A stretch of 64,000 nucleotides of DNA, from assembly GCA_009763385.1 (NCBI GenBank), contig VDCT01000042.1, positions 1-64,000 on the forward strand. The letters run 5' to 3'. Both the position numbers and the translations under genes were made by a program. Of the stretch, positions 54,083 through 64,000 are shown one piece after another. The number at the start of each line of letters is the position of its first letter. The first letter of the stretch is position 1. The notes below the pieces were generated by a model, which did not search any database, was not told the origin of the DNA, and was given only the letters and a program-made list of their open reading frames with translations. The stretch comes from Coix lacryma-jobi var. lacryma-jobi. Taxonomy: Eukaryota; Streptophyta; Magnoliopsida; Poales; Poaceae.

Positions 54083-54813
54083 TGTGGGGGAAAGGACCCT
54101 CGGCAGAGGCGCCGCCCGAACTGGTGGTCTAAATCAGCCCTCGCGCAACGCCTGGTGTGCTTGCGAGTCCCTCTCCTATGGAGACCGTTACCCTGACCCC
54201 CGGATGCGGGGGACAACCCTCGACGCTTTGTTGCACTTTTGTGCAGGTCAAGGCGACGGTCGCGCTGCAGGAAACCATCGCTGACTCACGACGCCACCTT
54301 CGCTTGGAGCGAAGGTCCAGGCAAGCAGCAAGTGTGCGTCGCCCCAAGGGTGGCGAAGCCGAAGGTCCGGCGAGCACGGCCAAAGGCTAAAACTTTCGTC
54401 TTTCTCCCGGGAGGCAAGTGAAGCCGGAGGTCCGGCAGATGACGAAGGTGCGCGGGCCCAAGGGCGGGCGCGGCCGAAGGTCAAGACCGCACCACCTCTC
54501 CCCGAAGGTGAACAAGGGCCAGGTGGCGGCGCGCTGGGGTGTGACCGATTAGGGTTTCCGCTTCAGCTGTGTGTTTACGCTTTTGCCCTTCCTCCCTGCG
54601 TGGAGGCGAGGAATCTTTGCTGTACCCTCTTGTAATTTGGCCCGTACCCCTTGGCATTCCCTATAAATACCAGGGGGATGAACAGTGTAAGGACGACTTT
54701 TGGGAATTCGAGCACTTTCCACTTCCGTTTCACTTCTTGCTGCATCCGACACTTGGCCACCTTCGCTCCTTCCCCTGCACAAGTGCGGAGGTTGGACAAG
54801 TGTGTTCCCAACA
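54083..54813 (+). repeat. 5' LTR of Tat-Z (731 bp)
   Basis: Begins TGTGGGGGAAAGGACCC and ends GTGTTCCCAACA. Contains the family TATA box TATAAATAC at 54662-54670. About 100 bp longer than the other Tat LTRs, mostly in the middle (54320-54540), where CGAAGGTC-type motifs recur. Confidence 0.92.
54662..54670 (+). promoter_or_regulatory. TATA box of Tat-Z
   Basis: TATAAATAC in the context CCCTATAAATACCAGGGG, identical in position to the other Tat LTRs. Confidence 0.7.
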
Positions 54814-54816
54814 GTT

Positions 54817-54834
54817 TGGCGCCGACCGTGGGGA
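54817..54834 (+). other. Primer-binding site of Tat-Z
   Basis: TGGCGCCGACCGTGGGGA, three bases after the LTR. One base different from Tat-1 (CGTTGGGA against CGTGGGGA). Confidence 0.85.
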
Positions 54835-54846
54835 CTGAAGTCTGAA

Positions 54847-56640
54847 ATGGCGGGAAACAGGAGAGCACCTTCGACGAGGGACCAGCGCGTTGCAAGAGAG
54901 GTGGCGGCGGTGGTCCCGCCTGCGGAAGAAATTGTGCAACCCTCGGGGAAGAGAGAATGTCACCCCAGAACCCCAATCCCTGGGCCCTCAGGTCCAAATG
55001 GCGACGCAGCCGCACCCTCACACCTCGGGAGAAGGAGGACGAGAAGAAGAGGAGATGGGCCTCGAAGCCCTCGAAAGGCTCGAAGCGAGCTGCAAGAGAA
55101 GAAGAGGCGCCTGGAACAGCTAGAGAGGCATAACCGATTGCGCTCAATCAGGCAGAGGGCTGACGAGGCAAGGGAGCAGCTTCGCCGTATGGAGGAATCC
55201 TCGCTGCGGCAGAAGCCGAAGCCGAAGGCTGGAACGATGAGGAGATACCCCCGCTGCAAGAGGGAAACGAGGAACAGAATCAAGATAACCATCGTAACCA
55301 TCCTCCACCCCCACCACCACCAGCACACCCAGAGCCATACCCTGTGAGACACCCAAACTTCCGCCAACTCTACCCAGATGAGAGAGAACAAAACCTTCGC
55401 ATTCAGCGGGGCATCAGCAACACCAAATGCCCTATGATCCAAAGTCACCACTCTACCAAACACTCCAAACCCAGCCCTGGCCACCATGTTACAATCAACC
55501 AAAAACCTACCTCGCTACGATGGGCTTTCCGACCCTCGCCAGTTCATCATGAGCTACGAAGCGGCAGTCGCCGCAGCAGGCGGGGATGAATCAACAATGG
55601 CAAAATCCTTCGTCATCATTCTGCGAGACATCGCACAAACTTGGTACAGCAACCTTCGCCTGGAACTGTGGATTCCTGGATCACCCTCAGAGACAAGCTG
55701 TGTACAAACTTCAAGGGCATTACCCCAGCCCCGCTAAACCCCATCGAGCTTTTCAATTGCAAGCAAGAAGAGCGCGAACCGCTCCAAGATTACTGGCGAA
55801 GGTTCATTCAAATCAGAGCAAGGACCCTGGGATATCTGACGAGGCTGTCATCCTCGCTGCAGTCAGTGGCCTGCGCCCAGGACCATGCTCCTCAAATTCG
55901 CCAAAAAACCGGCAAACTCGATCGAGGAGTTGCATGAAACAATGGAAAGATACTGTAGAGCTGATATGGATTTCAGAGCGAAGTCCGACGCTCGGAGGTC
56001 TCAGCAGAGGCCACAGCCGAGGCCTCAACCGAGAGAAAGCAACCTTCGCCAAGAGCAAAGCAACGTCGGTGCAATCAACAAAGCAACAAACTATGAACAT
56101 CAAAACGGGACGCTCAACATCCGAGCAGCCAAGCCCCGCAGGTTTTACCACCTCCGCCTAACCAGCGCTACCAGCAGCGAGATCCTGCCAAAATGTATTG
56201 TCACTTCTGTGGAATGGAAAGGGGCACACAACAAAGCAATGCGAATGCTTCGCCAAGGGAAAAGAATACCAGGAATCCAGGAAACCTGCTTCGTCAGACC
56301 CCCGAACCATAAACCACACAAGGAAACCAAGCTTCCACCCACCAAATCCAACATACCACTATACCCCCATAACTACGGCCTACCTTCGCAACAACCCCCT
56401 TACACCCACCCCCACTCTACAACCAAACACATTATCAGCCAACCACCACCCCCACAACGCCAAAACCCACCTTACACAGTCACATACCCAGCTACCCCCC
56501 AAAACCAAATTCCAACAACCCACCAAGCCACCAGCGCTCTGCCACCACCACCGCCAATCCCCGCGTTACAGCACCACAACCCGTGAAAGCCGAAGCCCCG
56601 AGCCAAACAACCATCAACAACCCAACTTCGACCTTCGGTG
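54847..56640 (+). pseudogene. Tat-Z gag
   Basis: ATG at 54847 (M-A-G-N-R-R-A-P-S-T-R-D). Coiled coil with L-Q-E-K-K-R-R-L-E-Q-L-E-R-H-N-R-L; capsid core Y-E-A-A-V-A-A-A-G-G-D-E-S-T-M-A-K-S-F (about 55555-55620); knuckle near 56193-56243 (C-H-F-C-G then G-H-T-T-K-Q-C in frame pieces); proline-rich C-terminus. Shifts near 54950, 55230 and 55640 split it. It is the most complete gag of the family here. Confidence 0.88.
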
Positions 56641-56728
56641 TGATTCTAGCTATCACCGGAGGTTCAAATGAAGACCATGGTAACAAACGGCAGGAAGAGA
56701 GGAAGGAACACGCAGACGCGTTCACCAC

Positions 56729-57400
56729 GTGGCCGTCGAAGGACCACATAAATTCGGCCGTTGGTCCCACATCCCCATAACCTTCGATTCCAGTGACATG
56801 AAGCTAAGAGATTACCCTCACACAGATGCCATGGTGATCGAAACCAACCTCGCTGGGTGGACTGTCACCAAAATACTGGTCGATACAGGTAGCTCCGCTG
56901 ACATCTTGTTCGCCTCAACCTTCGACAGCATGAAGCTTGACAGAAATCTTTTGCAACCGGCCGACAACCCCCTATACGGTTTCGGTGGTCAACAAGTGAG
57001 AGCCGTCGGGAAAATTCTCTGCCCGTGACCTTCGGCGACCAAATAAACTGCAGGACGGAACATATAACATTTGATGTCGTCGACATGTTCTACCCATACA
57101 ATGCCATTTTCGGCCGAGGGGTCAAAACACGTTCAATGCGGTCATCCATCCCGCCTACCTATGCATGAAACTTCCCGCTCCGAAGGGTGTGGTCGCAGTA
57201 TTTGGGACCAGGACATTGCAAGGACAGCTGAAGGGAACGTAGCCCCGGGGCAACGTAATGTACACAATTTGTTAAAACCTCAAAACCCCCGGTATCAGCG
57301 TCGAGGGCGAGGTCCGCAACGACAGAGTGAAGGCGGCGCCAAAGGACGAAACCAAACAAGTCCAACTCTTCGAGGGTAATGCCGAAAGAAAGGTGATCAT
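56729..57400 (+). pseudogene. Tat-Z aspartic protease
   Basis: K-I-L-V-D-T-G-S-S-A-D-I-L-F-A-S-T-F-D with the active-site D-T-G near 56880-56890, then Y-G-F-G-G-Q-Q-V-R-A-V-G-K. A shift near 57020 and further shifts to 57400 break the C-terminal part. Confidence 0.88.
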
Positions 57401-57508
57401 CTCAGCCAATCTAGACCCTCATCAGAAGGCAACCTCGTCACATTCCTCAGAGAAAATTCCGACACCTTCGCTTGGTCCGCCGAAGACCTAAAAGGAGTCA
57501 ACAGATCA

Positions 57509-58580
57509 ATGATCGAGCATAGCCTGAACATCAAAGCAGGTTATCGCCCAATCAAACAAAAGCTTCGCAAGATGTCAGAAGAAAGAAAGGAGGCAGCGAA
57601 GGCTGAGGAAAAAAGACTTCTGACGCAGGCGTCATCCGCCCAGTCAAATACCCAACTTGGCTCTCAATGTGGTCCTAGTCCAAAAGAAGAAAAAAAATGG
57701 CGAATGTGCGTCGATTTCACCTGCTTGAACAAAGGCTGTCCGAAGGATGACTTCCCCCTCCCGAACATAAGCACCCTGGTCGACAGAGCGGCAGGCTGCC
57801 AAATGCTATCCCCCTCGATTGCTTCTCAGGCTATCACCAAATCTGGATGAATGAAGACGACGAAGAAAAAACAAGCTTTATCACACCCTCGGGCACCTTT
57901 TGCTTCCGAAGGATGGCAGAAGGTTTGAAAAATGCAGGATCAACCTTCGCTCGCATGACCTCCGAAGTGTTCAAGGATGAGCATGCTGTCTCCGCCTATG
58001 TCGACGACCTAGTGGTCCAAAGCGAACTAAAAGAGAACCACATACCAGACTTATCGAGGGTATTCAGCAACCTCCGGTCCGCTGGACTGAAACTAAACCC
58101 AGAAAAATGTGTTTTTGGGGTAAGCGAAGGCAAGTTGCTAGGTTGCATCGTCTCAGCCAGAGGAATCGAAGCCAACCCTGAGAAGATTGATGCCATCATG
58201 AACATGGAACCCCCGACGACCAAGAAAGCAGCTCAGCGTCTGACCGGTCGTTTGGCAGCACTTAGCAGATTCATCTCAAGATCCGCAGAGCGGGGGTTAC
58301 ATTTTTCGAAACACTCAGAAGCAACGCTCCATTCAACTGGGGTCCCCAGCAGCAAAAGGCCTTCGAGGAGTTGAAAAAGTATCTGACCAGCTTGACTGCC
58401 CTAACCAGCCCAAGCAAGGGAGACTTATTGTTACTTTACGTCGCAGCTTCGCCACACGCTGCAAGCGCAGTCCTCATCAAGGAGCTCCGCGAAAACAACA
58501 GAACCAGACAAGCCCCAATCTATTATGTTTCAGAAACCCTCGAAGGCCCAAAGAGAAATTATTCGGAGCTGAGAAAATAG
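57509..58580 (+). pseudogene. Tat-Z reverse transcriptase and first RNase H
   Basis: Fingers and palm in 57509-57850 (M-I-E-H-S-L-N-I-K-A-G-Y-R-P; W-R-M-C-V-D-F-T-C-L-N-K); catalytic Y-V-D-D at 57997-58008 in the 175-codon frame 57847-58374, which also has G-K-L-L-G-C-I-V-S-A-R-G-I-E; first RNase H fragment at 58371-58580. Two short indels (near 57640 and 57845) plus one near 58300 separate the pieces. Confidence 0.92.
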
Positions 58581-58594
58581 CATATGCCGTCGTC

Positions 58595-59240
58595 ATGGCA
58601 TCAAGAAAGCTAAAGCACTATTTCCAGGCGCACGAAATACATGTACCTTCGACGTACCCTCTCGAGAACATCTTCAAAAACAACGAAGCTGTTGGAAGAA
58701 TAGCAAAATGGGCAGTGGAGCTTAATAGTTATGCTGTAACCTTCGTTGGTAGAACAGCGATCAAATCGCAGGTGCTGGCTGATTTCATAGCAGAATGGAC
58801 ACCCGACCCTCGCCCCGGCGAGCTGCAGCAGGACCAGTTTTGGATCGTCTACGTCGACGGGGCCTGGGGCGCAACCGGAGCCGGTGCCTCGGCCATTTTA
58901 GTCTCGCCCTCCGGGTCGAAGCTGAGATACGCACGAAGGCTGGACTTCAAGTGCACAAACAACTCCGCTGAATATGAGGCTGTGATTCTGGCACTTTCAA
59001 AGTTGCGATCGTTATCAGTCCGAAGGGCACTCATTAACACAGACTCTCAAGTCATTGGGGCACATTGAAAAGAACTACAAAGCAAAAGATCCAGAACTTC
59101 ACAAGTATTTTCAATATGTACGAAGGTTAGAATCTTTTTCCTCGGCATAACAGTAAAAGCAATATCGAGGACTGAAAACAGCGAAGCAGATTGCTTAGCC
59201 AAAGCAGCCGCGCAGCAGCTACAGCTCCCTCCGGACGTGT
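58595..59240 (+). pseudogene. Tat-Z second RNase H
   Basis: The frame 58595-59068 is intact for Y-V-D-G-A-W-G-A-T-G-A-G-A-S-A-I-L, N-N-S-A-E-Y-E-A-V-I-L-A-L and N-T-D-S-Q-V-I; an inserted base near 59055 turns the next codons into a stop. The last catalytic Asp lies beyond in another frame (about 59185). Confidence 0.88.
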
Positions 59241-60540
59241 TCTACGAGGTTTCCACTCGGTCAGCTTTCGAAGCTTCCGAAATCAGCATCAAGCTGATCA
59301 ACACAATTCAGTGCGAGGATTGGAGAGCACCTATCATGGCCTACATCAAAGGACTCCATGAACCCAGCTCCAAAGAAGAAGAGAACAGACTAAAGCAAAG
59401 AGTGCGAGGGTACAAGATTGTGGATGACACCTTGTTCAAAGCTTCGGTAACCTCACCTTGGCTCAAGTGCGTGTCACAGTCCGAAGGTAACGACATCCTC
59501 AAACTCATCCACGAAGGTATATGTGGTTCACACAACGGCCAAGAGCACTAGTAGGAAAGGCTTTCCGGCAAGGTTTCTACTGGCCAACTGCGCTGAGAGA
59601 CGCGGAAACCATCGTCAAGAAGTGCGAAGGTTGTCAACTGACAGCAAAAAACCAAAACACCCCAGGGGCTCCCACAACCCTCATATGCCCAACCTGTCCC
59701 CTACAAAGGTGGGCAATGGATCTCGTGGGCCCACTACCGACGGCTCCGGGGAACCTTCGCTATGCGGTGGTGGCCGTGGAATATTTCACCAAATGGACCG
59801 AAACAAGACCGCTGTCCTCCATAACCTCCCTCGCAGTAAAAAGGTTTTTCTGGCAGCAGATAGTTTGTCGCTTCGGAGTCCCAAAACATCTAACCGTCGA
59901 CAACGGCACCCAGTTTGACAGCGAGGTTTTCAAAGAGTTCTGTGCACAAATCGGAACAATACTATGCTTCGCCTCAGTCCGTCACCCGCAGTCCAACGGC
60001 CTAGTCGAAAGAGCCAACGCAACAGTCTTCCAATCCATATCCAAAAAATTGCAAGGCAGACCCAAAGGCAAATGGGCAGACGAGCTAACTGCAGTCACCT
60101 GGTCTCACAACACCTCTGAATGCAGAGCAACCAAGTTCACACCCTTCAAACTGCTGTTCGGCGAAGAAGCTGTGTTACCAGAGGAGCTAAAATTTGTTTC
60201 ACCAAGAACAACCCTCGCAAGTGATGAGCCAGCCATACTAACTGACAAGGACTTGCTAGAAGAGACAAGATGCAGCGCAGTTCACAACCTCCGCAAGTAT
60301 CAGGAAGAGACCAAGAAGTGGAGAGATAAAAAGGTCAGAATCAAGAACCTGCAGAAGGGTGACCTCGTCCTCATCCGTAAACAAAACGCCAGCTTGGCCG
60401 GAAAATTCCAGCCTAAGTGGACAGGCCCGTTCCTGATCGCAGAATGCAATCGCCCAGGCTCTTTCCACCTCTCCGACAGCGAAGGTAATATCCTGCCACA
60501 CACCTGGAACATCGACGACCTTCGCAAATTCTACCCATAG
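59237..60540 (+). CDS. Tat-Z integrase
   Basis: The frame 59237-59551 ends in the zinc-site start (L-I-H-E-G-I-C-G-S-H-N-G); one base is lost and the frame 59521-60540 (339 codons) holds C-E-G-C-Q, the core with M-D-L-V-G-P, V-D-N-G-T-Q and V-E-R-A-N, and the C-terminal domain to its natural end D-D-L-R-K-F-Y-P at the TAG at 60538-60540. The core is complete; only the zinc-site join is broken. Confidence 0.93.
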
Positions 60541-60834
60541 CGGAGCCTTAGCGAGCCCTCGCGTTATGTAATTTTTCTTACTTTTTATGTTACATACTCT
60601 CATGTACTTAACAAAAACAGGAGCTGCACTCTTTTTCCTTACGAAGGGGCGTAAGGTTTTTTAACGAGGCAGCATCCAAAGCATTAATACAGGCTAGAAC
60701 CCCCAAAAAAAGTAAAATCTCCAACCCTCTACCCCCAAACATCGAAAAAGCGGATCTCTTTCAAGAGCGCTACATTCGATGAAAACCTGCTAAGATTGCT
60801 TCGAAAAACATCCTTTTCTTTTCAAAGCAAACTT
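60541..60834 (+). other. Tat-Z sequence after pol
   Basis: No gene; matches 48800-49076 of Tat-Y in the opposite orientation. Confidence 0.75.
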
Positions 60835-61265
60835 CACCTCCGCCTAAGATAAGGGGAGGTCGAAAAAGTCGAGCACCCTGGCACAAACGACAGGGGCTCG
60901 CAAAAAGCAATTTCCACCTCCGCCTAAGACAAGGGGAGGTCGAAAAAGTCGAGCACCCTGGCACAAACGACAGGGGCTCGCAAAAAAGCAATTTCCACCT
61001 CCGCCTAAGACAAGGGGAGGTCGAAAAAGTCGAGCACCCTGGCACAAACGACAGGGGCTCGCAAAAAAGCAATTTCCACCTCCGCCTAAGACAAGGGGAG
61101 GTCGAAAAAGTCGAGCACCCTGGCACAAACGACAGGGGCTCAAAAAAAAGCAATTTCCACCTCCGCCTAAGACAAGGGGAGGTCGAAAAAGTCGAGCACC
61201 CTGGCACAAACGACAGGGGCTCGCAAAAAGCGAATCCCACCTCCGCCCAAGATAAGGGGAGGCGC
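60835..61265 (+). repeat. Tandem block A of Tat-Z (80-81 bp, 5 copies)
   Basis: CAGGGGCTC landmarks at 60891, 60971, 61052, 61133 and 61214. Units are nearly identical and more regular than in Tat-Y. Confidence 0.93.
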
Positions 61266-61284
61266 GAAAGCCCAAAAACCCGAG

Positions 61285-61615
61285 CACATCCGCCCGAGCC
61301 CTCCAAGCTAGGCCTCGGGCGGACCCACCTTTTCCGTCCCGCCCGAGCCCTCCAAGCTAGGCCTCGGGCGGGCCCACTTTTTCCGTCCCGCCCGAGCCCT
61401 CCAAGCTAGGCCTCGGGCGGGCCCACTTTTTCCGCCCCGCCCGAGCCCTCCAAGCTAGGCCTCGGCGGGCCCACCTTTTTCCGCCCCGCCCGAGCCCTCC
61501 GAGCTAGGCCTCGGCGGGGGCCCCACTTTTTCCGCCCCGCCCGAGCCCTCCGAGCTAGGCCTCGGGCGGGCCCACTTTTTCCGCCCCAGCCCTCGGGCTA
61601 ATTCAGGCATCGGGC
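61285..61615 (+). repeat. Tandem block C of Tat-Z (49 bp, 6 copies)
   Basis: GCTAGGCCTCGG at 61307, 61356, 61405, 61454, 61503 and 61554. Each unit also has CCGCCCGAGCCCTCC and TTTTTCCG. Absent from the corresponding place in Tat-Y. Very GC-rich. Confidence 0.93.
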
Positions 61616-61739
61616 GGGTCCAAAAAGCAGAACACTCTCGCACAACACGCCAGGGGCTCGAAAAGCAGCACCCTCGCAAAACACATCGCCCAAGTTACGT
61701 GACGCGCGAAGCCCTAAAAAGCTCATCACATCTATTAGC

Positions 61740-62026
61740 TTAAAGCTCACGAGAGCAAATGCGCGAGCCTCGCTAAAGAAAAAGGGGGCGTCGCTGTTTT
61801 TTCAAAACAAGCTCACGAGAGCAAATGCGTGAGCCTCGCTAAAGAAAAAAGGGGGGCGTTGCTGCTTTTTCAAAACCCGCTCACAAGAGCAAATGCGCGA
61901 GCCTCGCTAAAGAAAAAGGGGGCGTCGCTTTTTTTCAAACAAGCTCACGAGAGCAAATGCGCGAGCCTCGCTAAAGAAAAAAGGGGGCGTCGCTGTTTTT
62001 TCAAAACAAGCTCACGAGAGCAAATG
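61740..62026 (+). repeat. Tandem block B of Tat-Z (about 66 bp, 4 copies, cut)
   Basis: GCTCACGAGAGCAAATGCG-type landmarks at 61745, 61811, 61879, 61943 and 62010. The last copy is cut after GCAAATG by element W. The short stretch 61616-61739 before it is unique. Confidence 0.92.
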
Positions 62027-64000
62027 TGACACCCTGGTGTCAAGCACTGCATTAGGCACTGCATTTAGCCACTAAGAAAGCATAAGCAATGCATTGCATC
62101 ATTTCATGTGTAAAAGTATGCCTTTGATCTTTTGTTGTTTATTTGAAATTGGATTTCTATTTGACTTGATGCTTTGATTTTGGCTTTATTCTTGAGGAGG
62201 ATTTATAAATGGTTTTCAGAAAAAGTGTTCTATATGAAAGTTGTAGAGAAAAATATTTTGAGCAACTTTTATATTTGGGTCAAAGCCTAGTTTGGAGTTT
62301 TTGAAACTGTTTTGAATGGTCAAAGTTTGAAAAAGGTTTGAGAAAAAGAAAAAGGAAAATGTTTTTCTTCCCGGCGCCAACCTTTCGGCCCATCCAACCT
62401 TTCGGCCCGTTTCCCCGCATCGGCCCAGCGCTCGCCGCCTCGCCCGCGCGCGCGCCCGCCCGCGCACCGCGCGCCGGCCACCTGACACGGTCGCGCCGTA
62501 CGCCGGCCGGCTTGCCGCGTGGCGCCCCTTCTCTGCGCCAAATCCACGCCGACCACTCTCTCTCCGATCTTCTCCCACCGGAGCACGCCAGCGATCTTCG
62601 CCGGCCACTCCCGCGCATCCTCGTCTGCAGAGCGCCTGCCGCCGCCTCGCTGACCGAGCCGCCGTGGCCCCCGCCACGACCGGCGCCCTCCGCTCCGCCG
62701 GGCAAAAGCCCGAGCGCCTCTCACTCTCCCTCACTCACTCGCACACTCACTCTCGCTCTCACTCCCCACTCCACCCGCGCACGAAGCAAGCTGAGCACTC
62801 TCCGCTCGCTGCAACCACCGCCGCAAGGCCCCTTCCAAATTCCAGTCACCACCTCCATCACCGGCCGATTAACCCCGGCCACTGCCCCGCCTTCGTCTCG
62901 GACACACGGTGCGCACCCCCGCGTCATCCGCCGAGCTCCACCGACGCCGAAGTCCGAAGAGCCCCGCCGCGGAAGCTTTCAGCGCCGCTGGGAGCCCGGA
63001 GCCGTTCGTCCCCGACCCGAGCTCCACCGCCTCCCTTCTTCCTCCTCCAGCTTCGCCAAGCCAAGGCAAGGTGAGAACACCAACTAGCCCTAACGCTACC
63101 GTTCCCTATCCCTCTGTTCACCACGGCCGAGCGCCATTGCCGCCATCGCGGACCTCACACGTGACCAGCACGCACCAGCGCACCTCCGGCCAAACCATCA
63201 CCCCTAGGACTCTCCTCTAGGTTCACTGAGTCTCACACGCCTGCCAATTTAGCCGGCGACCGCCGGAAACGGCGTAGCCGCGCGATGCCGCCGCCGCCGT
63301 GCGCTCCGCTCGCCGCCGGCACGCTACGGCCGTGCGTTGGCCAAACCACTGGTACCGCTGGATGCGCCTCGTTGAGACGAGTCCGCCGGGCCCAGCCTCC
63401 CCGCCGGCGACCTCACCGACGGCGAGAAATCGCCGGACCAATCCCTCCCCTGGTTCCGTCTCGTCCGAGCCCTCGAGCCAGGCCTCAGCCTCGAGCCAGG
63501 CCTCGGAGCGGCGTGTATGTTTCCGTCTCGCGCCCGGCCCTCGAGCCAGGCCTCAGCCTCGAGCCAGGCCTCGGACGGGCGTGTATGTTTCCGTCTCGCC
63601 CGAGCCCTCGAGCCAGGCCTCAGCCTCGAGCCAGGCCTCGGACGGCGTGTATGTTTCCGTCTCGCCCGAGCCCTCGAGCCAGGCCTCAGCCTCGAGCCAG
63701 GCCTCGGACGGGCTAATGTTTTTCCGTCTCGCCCGAGCCCTCGAGCCAGCCTCGGCCTCGAGCTCGCCTCGAGCGAAACCGCGTGCGGTCTCGTTCGAGC
63801 CAGGCCTCGCCGAATCGCTTTCCGCCCCGTGCGCCCGAGCCCGAATGGGTTCTGCTGACCAGGGTCCCGCGCGTCAGTCCCTTACCGGTCCATAGACCGA
63901 TTTCTCGCAAGCCAGCCGGGAGAAGTTAAATGTTTTTCTTTTTCGGTTTATTTCCAGAGATGCTTGTTTTTTTTTGTATAGCCTGTTTTATAAATCCAAA
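62027..64000. mobile_element. Element W: probable LTR start of another retroelement
   Basis: At 62027 the Tat-Z tandem unit breaks and TGACACCCTGGTGTCA begins, a 16-base inverted repeat with an LTR-like TG start. About 300 AT-rich bases follow, then a very GC-rich region (62380-63900) with CT-rich leader-like sequence (62720-62780) and a tandem block. LTRs of Del/Tekay-type gypsy elements can be this long and start this way, but the far end is outside the window. The open frames at 62338-63087 and 63299-63895 have no recognisable domains and look like by-products of GC richness. The bases AAATG (62022-62026) would be the target duplication. Confidence 0.5.
63440..63775. repeat. GC-rich tandem block in element W (66-68 bp, about 4.5 copies)
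   Basis: CCCTCGAGCCAGG at 63470, 63538, 63604, 63671 and 63738. Units contain GAGCCAGGCCTC twice and GTGTATGTTTCCGTCTCGCC. Strongly similar to the unit of block C in Tat-Z. Confidence 0.9.

Larger units (their letters stand above)
54083..62026 (+). mobile_element. Tat-Z: Tat element on the plus strand, 5' LTR to tandem blocks
   Basis: 5' LTR, primer site, gag, protease, RT, RNase H, second RNase H, integrase and three tandem blocks, cut at 62027 by element W. It lies head-to-head with Tat-Y because it is inserted in Tat-Y's gag; the 5 bases before the LTR are GCGGC (54078-54082), which should recur after the missing 3' LTR. Confidence 0.9.

Noticed and set aside
49000..60700. Second giant palindrome formed by Tat-Y and Tat-Z
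   Set aside because: The two are in opposite orientation but differ in many substitutions, in LTR and tandem-block content, and Tat-Z starts exactly at an LTR edge inside gag. Nested insertion explains it better than a fold-back artefact.
62338..63895. Open frames of 198-249 codons in the GC-rich end of the window
   Set aside because: Composition is Pro/Ala/Arg/Ser-rich in every frame with no domain, and overlapping frames of similar length exist on both strands. More likely stop-poor LTR sequence than genes.

Overview
The window looks like repeat-rich heterochromatin from a grass, most likely a panicoid such as a member of the sorghum, sugarcane, Miscanthus or maize group. That placement is an inference from the kinds of elements present and their GC-rich coding style; nothing in the sequence names the species. 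I found no host gene, tRNA, rRNA or bacterial-type feature. The window consists of LTR retrotransposons nested in one another plus one long satellite array.

Layout. (1) 1-6615: a Tat-lineage Ty3/gypsy element on the minus strand ('Tat-1'). Its gag-pol is mirrored into a large palindrome centred near 2485. (2) 6616-16046: a complete Athila-lineage Ty3/gypsy element on the plus strand, with 1.54-kb LTRs and a perfect 5-bp target duplication (GTCCC). It sits inside the 5' LTR of Tat-1, whose last 11 bases resume at 16052-16062. (3) 16063-19952: about 21 copies of a GC-rich satellite of about 185 bp. (4) 19953-20272 plus 31922-33123: one LTR of a second gypsy-type element ('PMD element'), split by (5) a complete Sirevirus-type Ty1/copia element on the minus strand at 20273-31921. 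(6) 33124-36779: the PMD element's 3' internal region, with two genes antisense to the element. (7) 36780-42247: an incomplete second Athila copy. (8) 42248-62026: three Tat elements (X, Y, Z) nested in order. X lies in the Athila copy, Y (minus) in X, and Z (plus) in Y's gag. (9) 62027-64000: the start of another element ('W'), probably an LTR, inside Z's tandem repeats.

Working parts. Each element shows the expected parts in order: LTR with TATA box, primer-binding site, gag, protease, RT, RNase H, integrase (copia order in the Sirevirus), polypurine tract. Most frames are broken by short indels. The longest intact piece is a 682-codon RNase H-integrase frame in Tat-Y.

Most interesting content. 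Tat-Y and the PMD element each carry, between pol and the 3' LTR and on the opposite strand, a gene with its own TATA box and at least one clean intron, coding for a protein with a nuclear-localisation signal and a coiled coil. In Tat-Y the protein begins M-A-R-L-K-Q-T-A-R, almost the histone H3 tail (M-A-R-T-K-Q-T-A-R-K). Other points of interest are the satellite, palindromic motifs repeated in the Athila and Sirevirus LTRs, 3' tandem arrays that could seed satellites, and a GC-rich repeat motif shared by Tat-Z and the W element.
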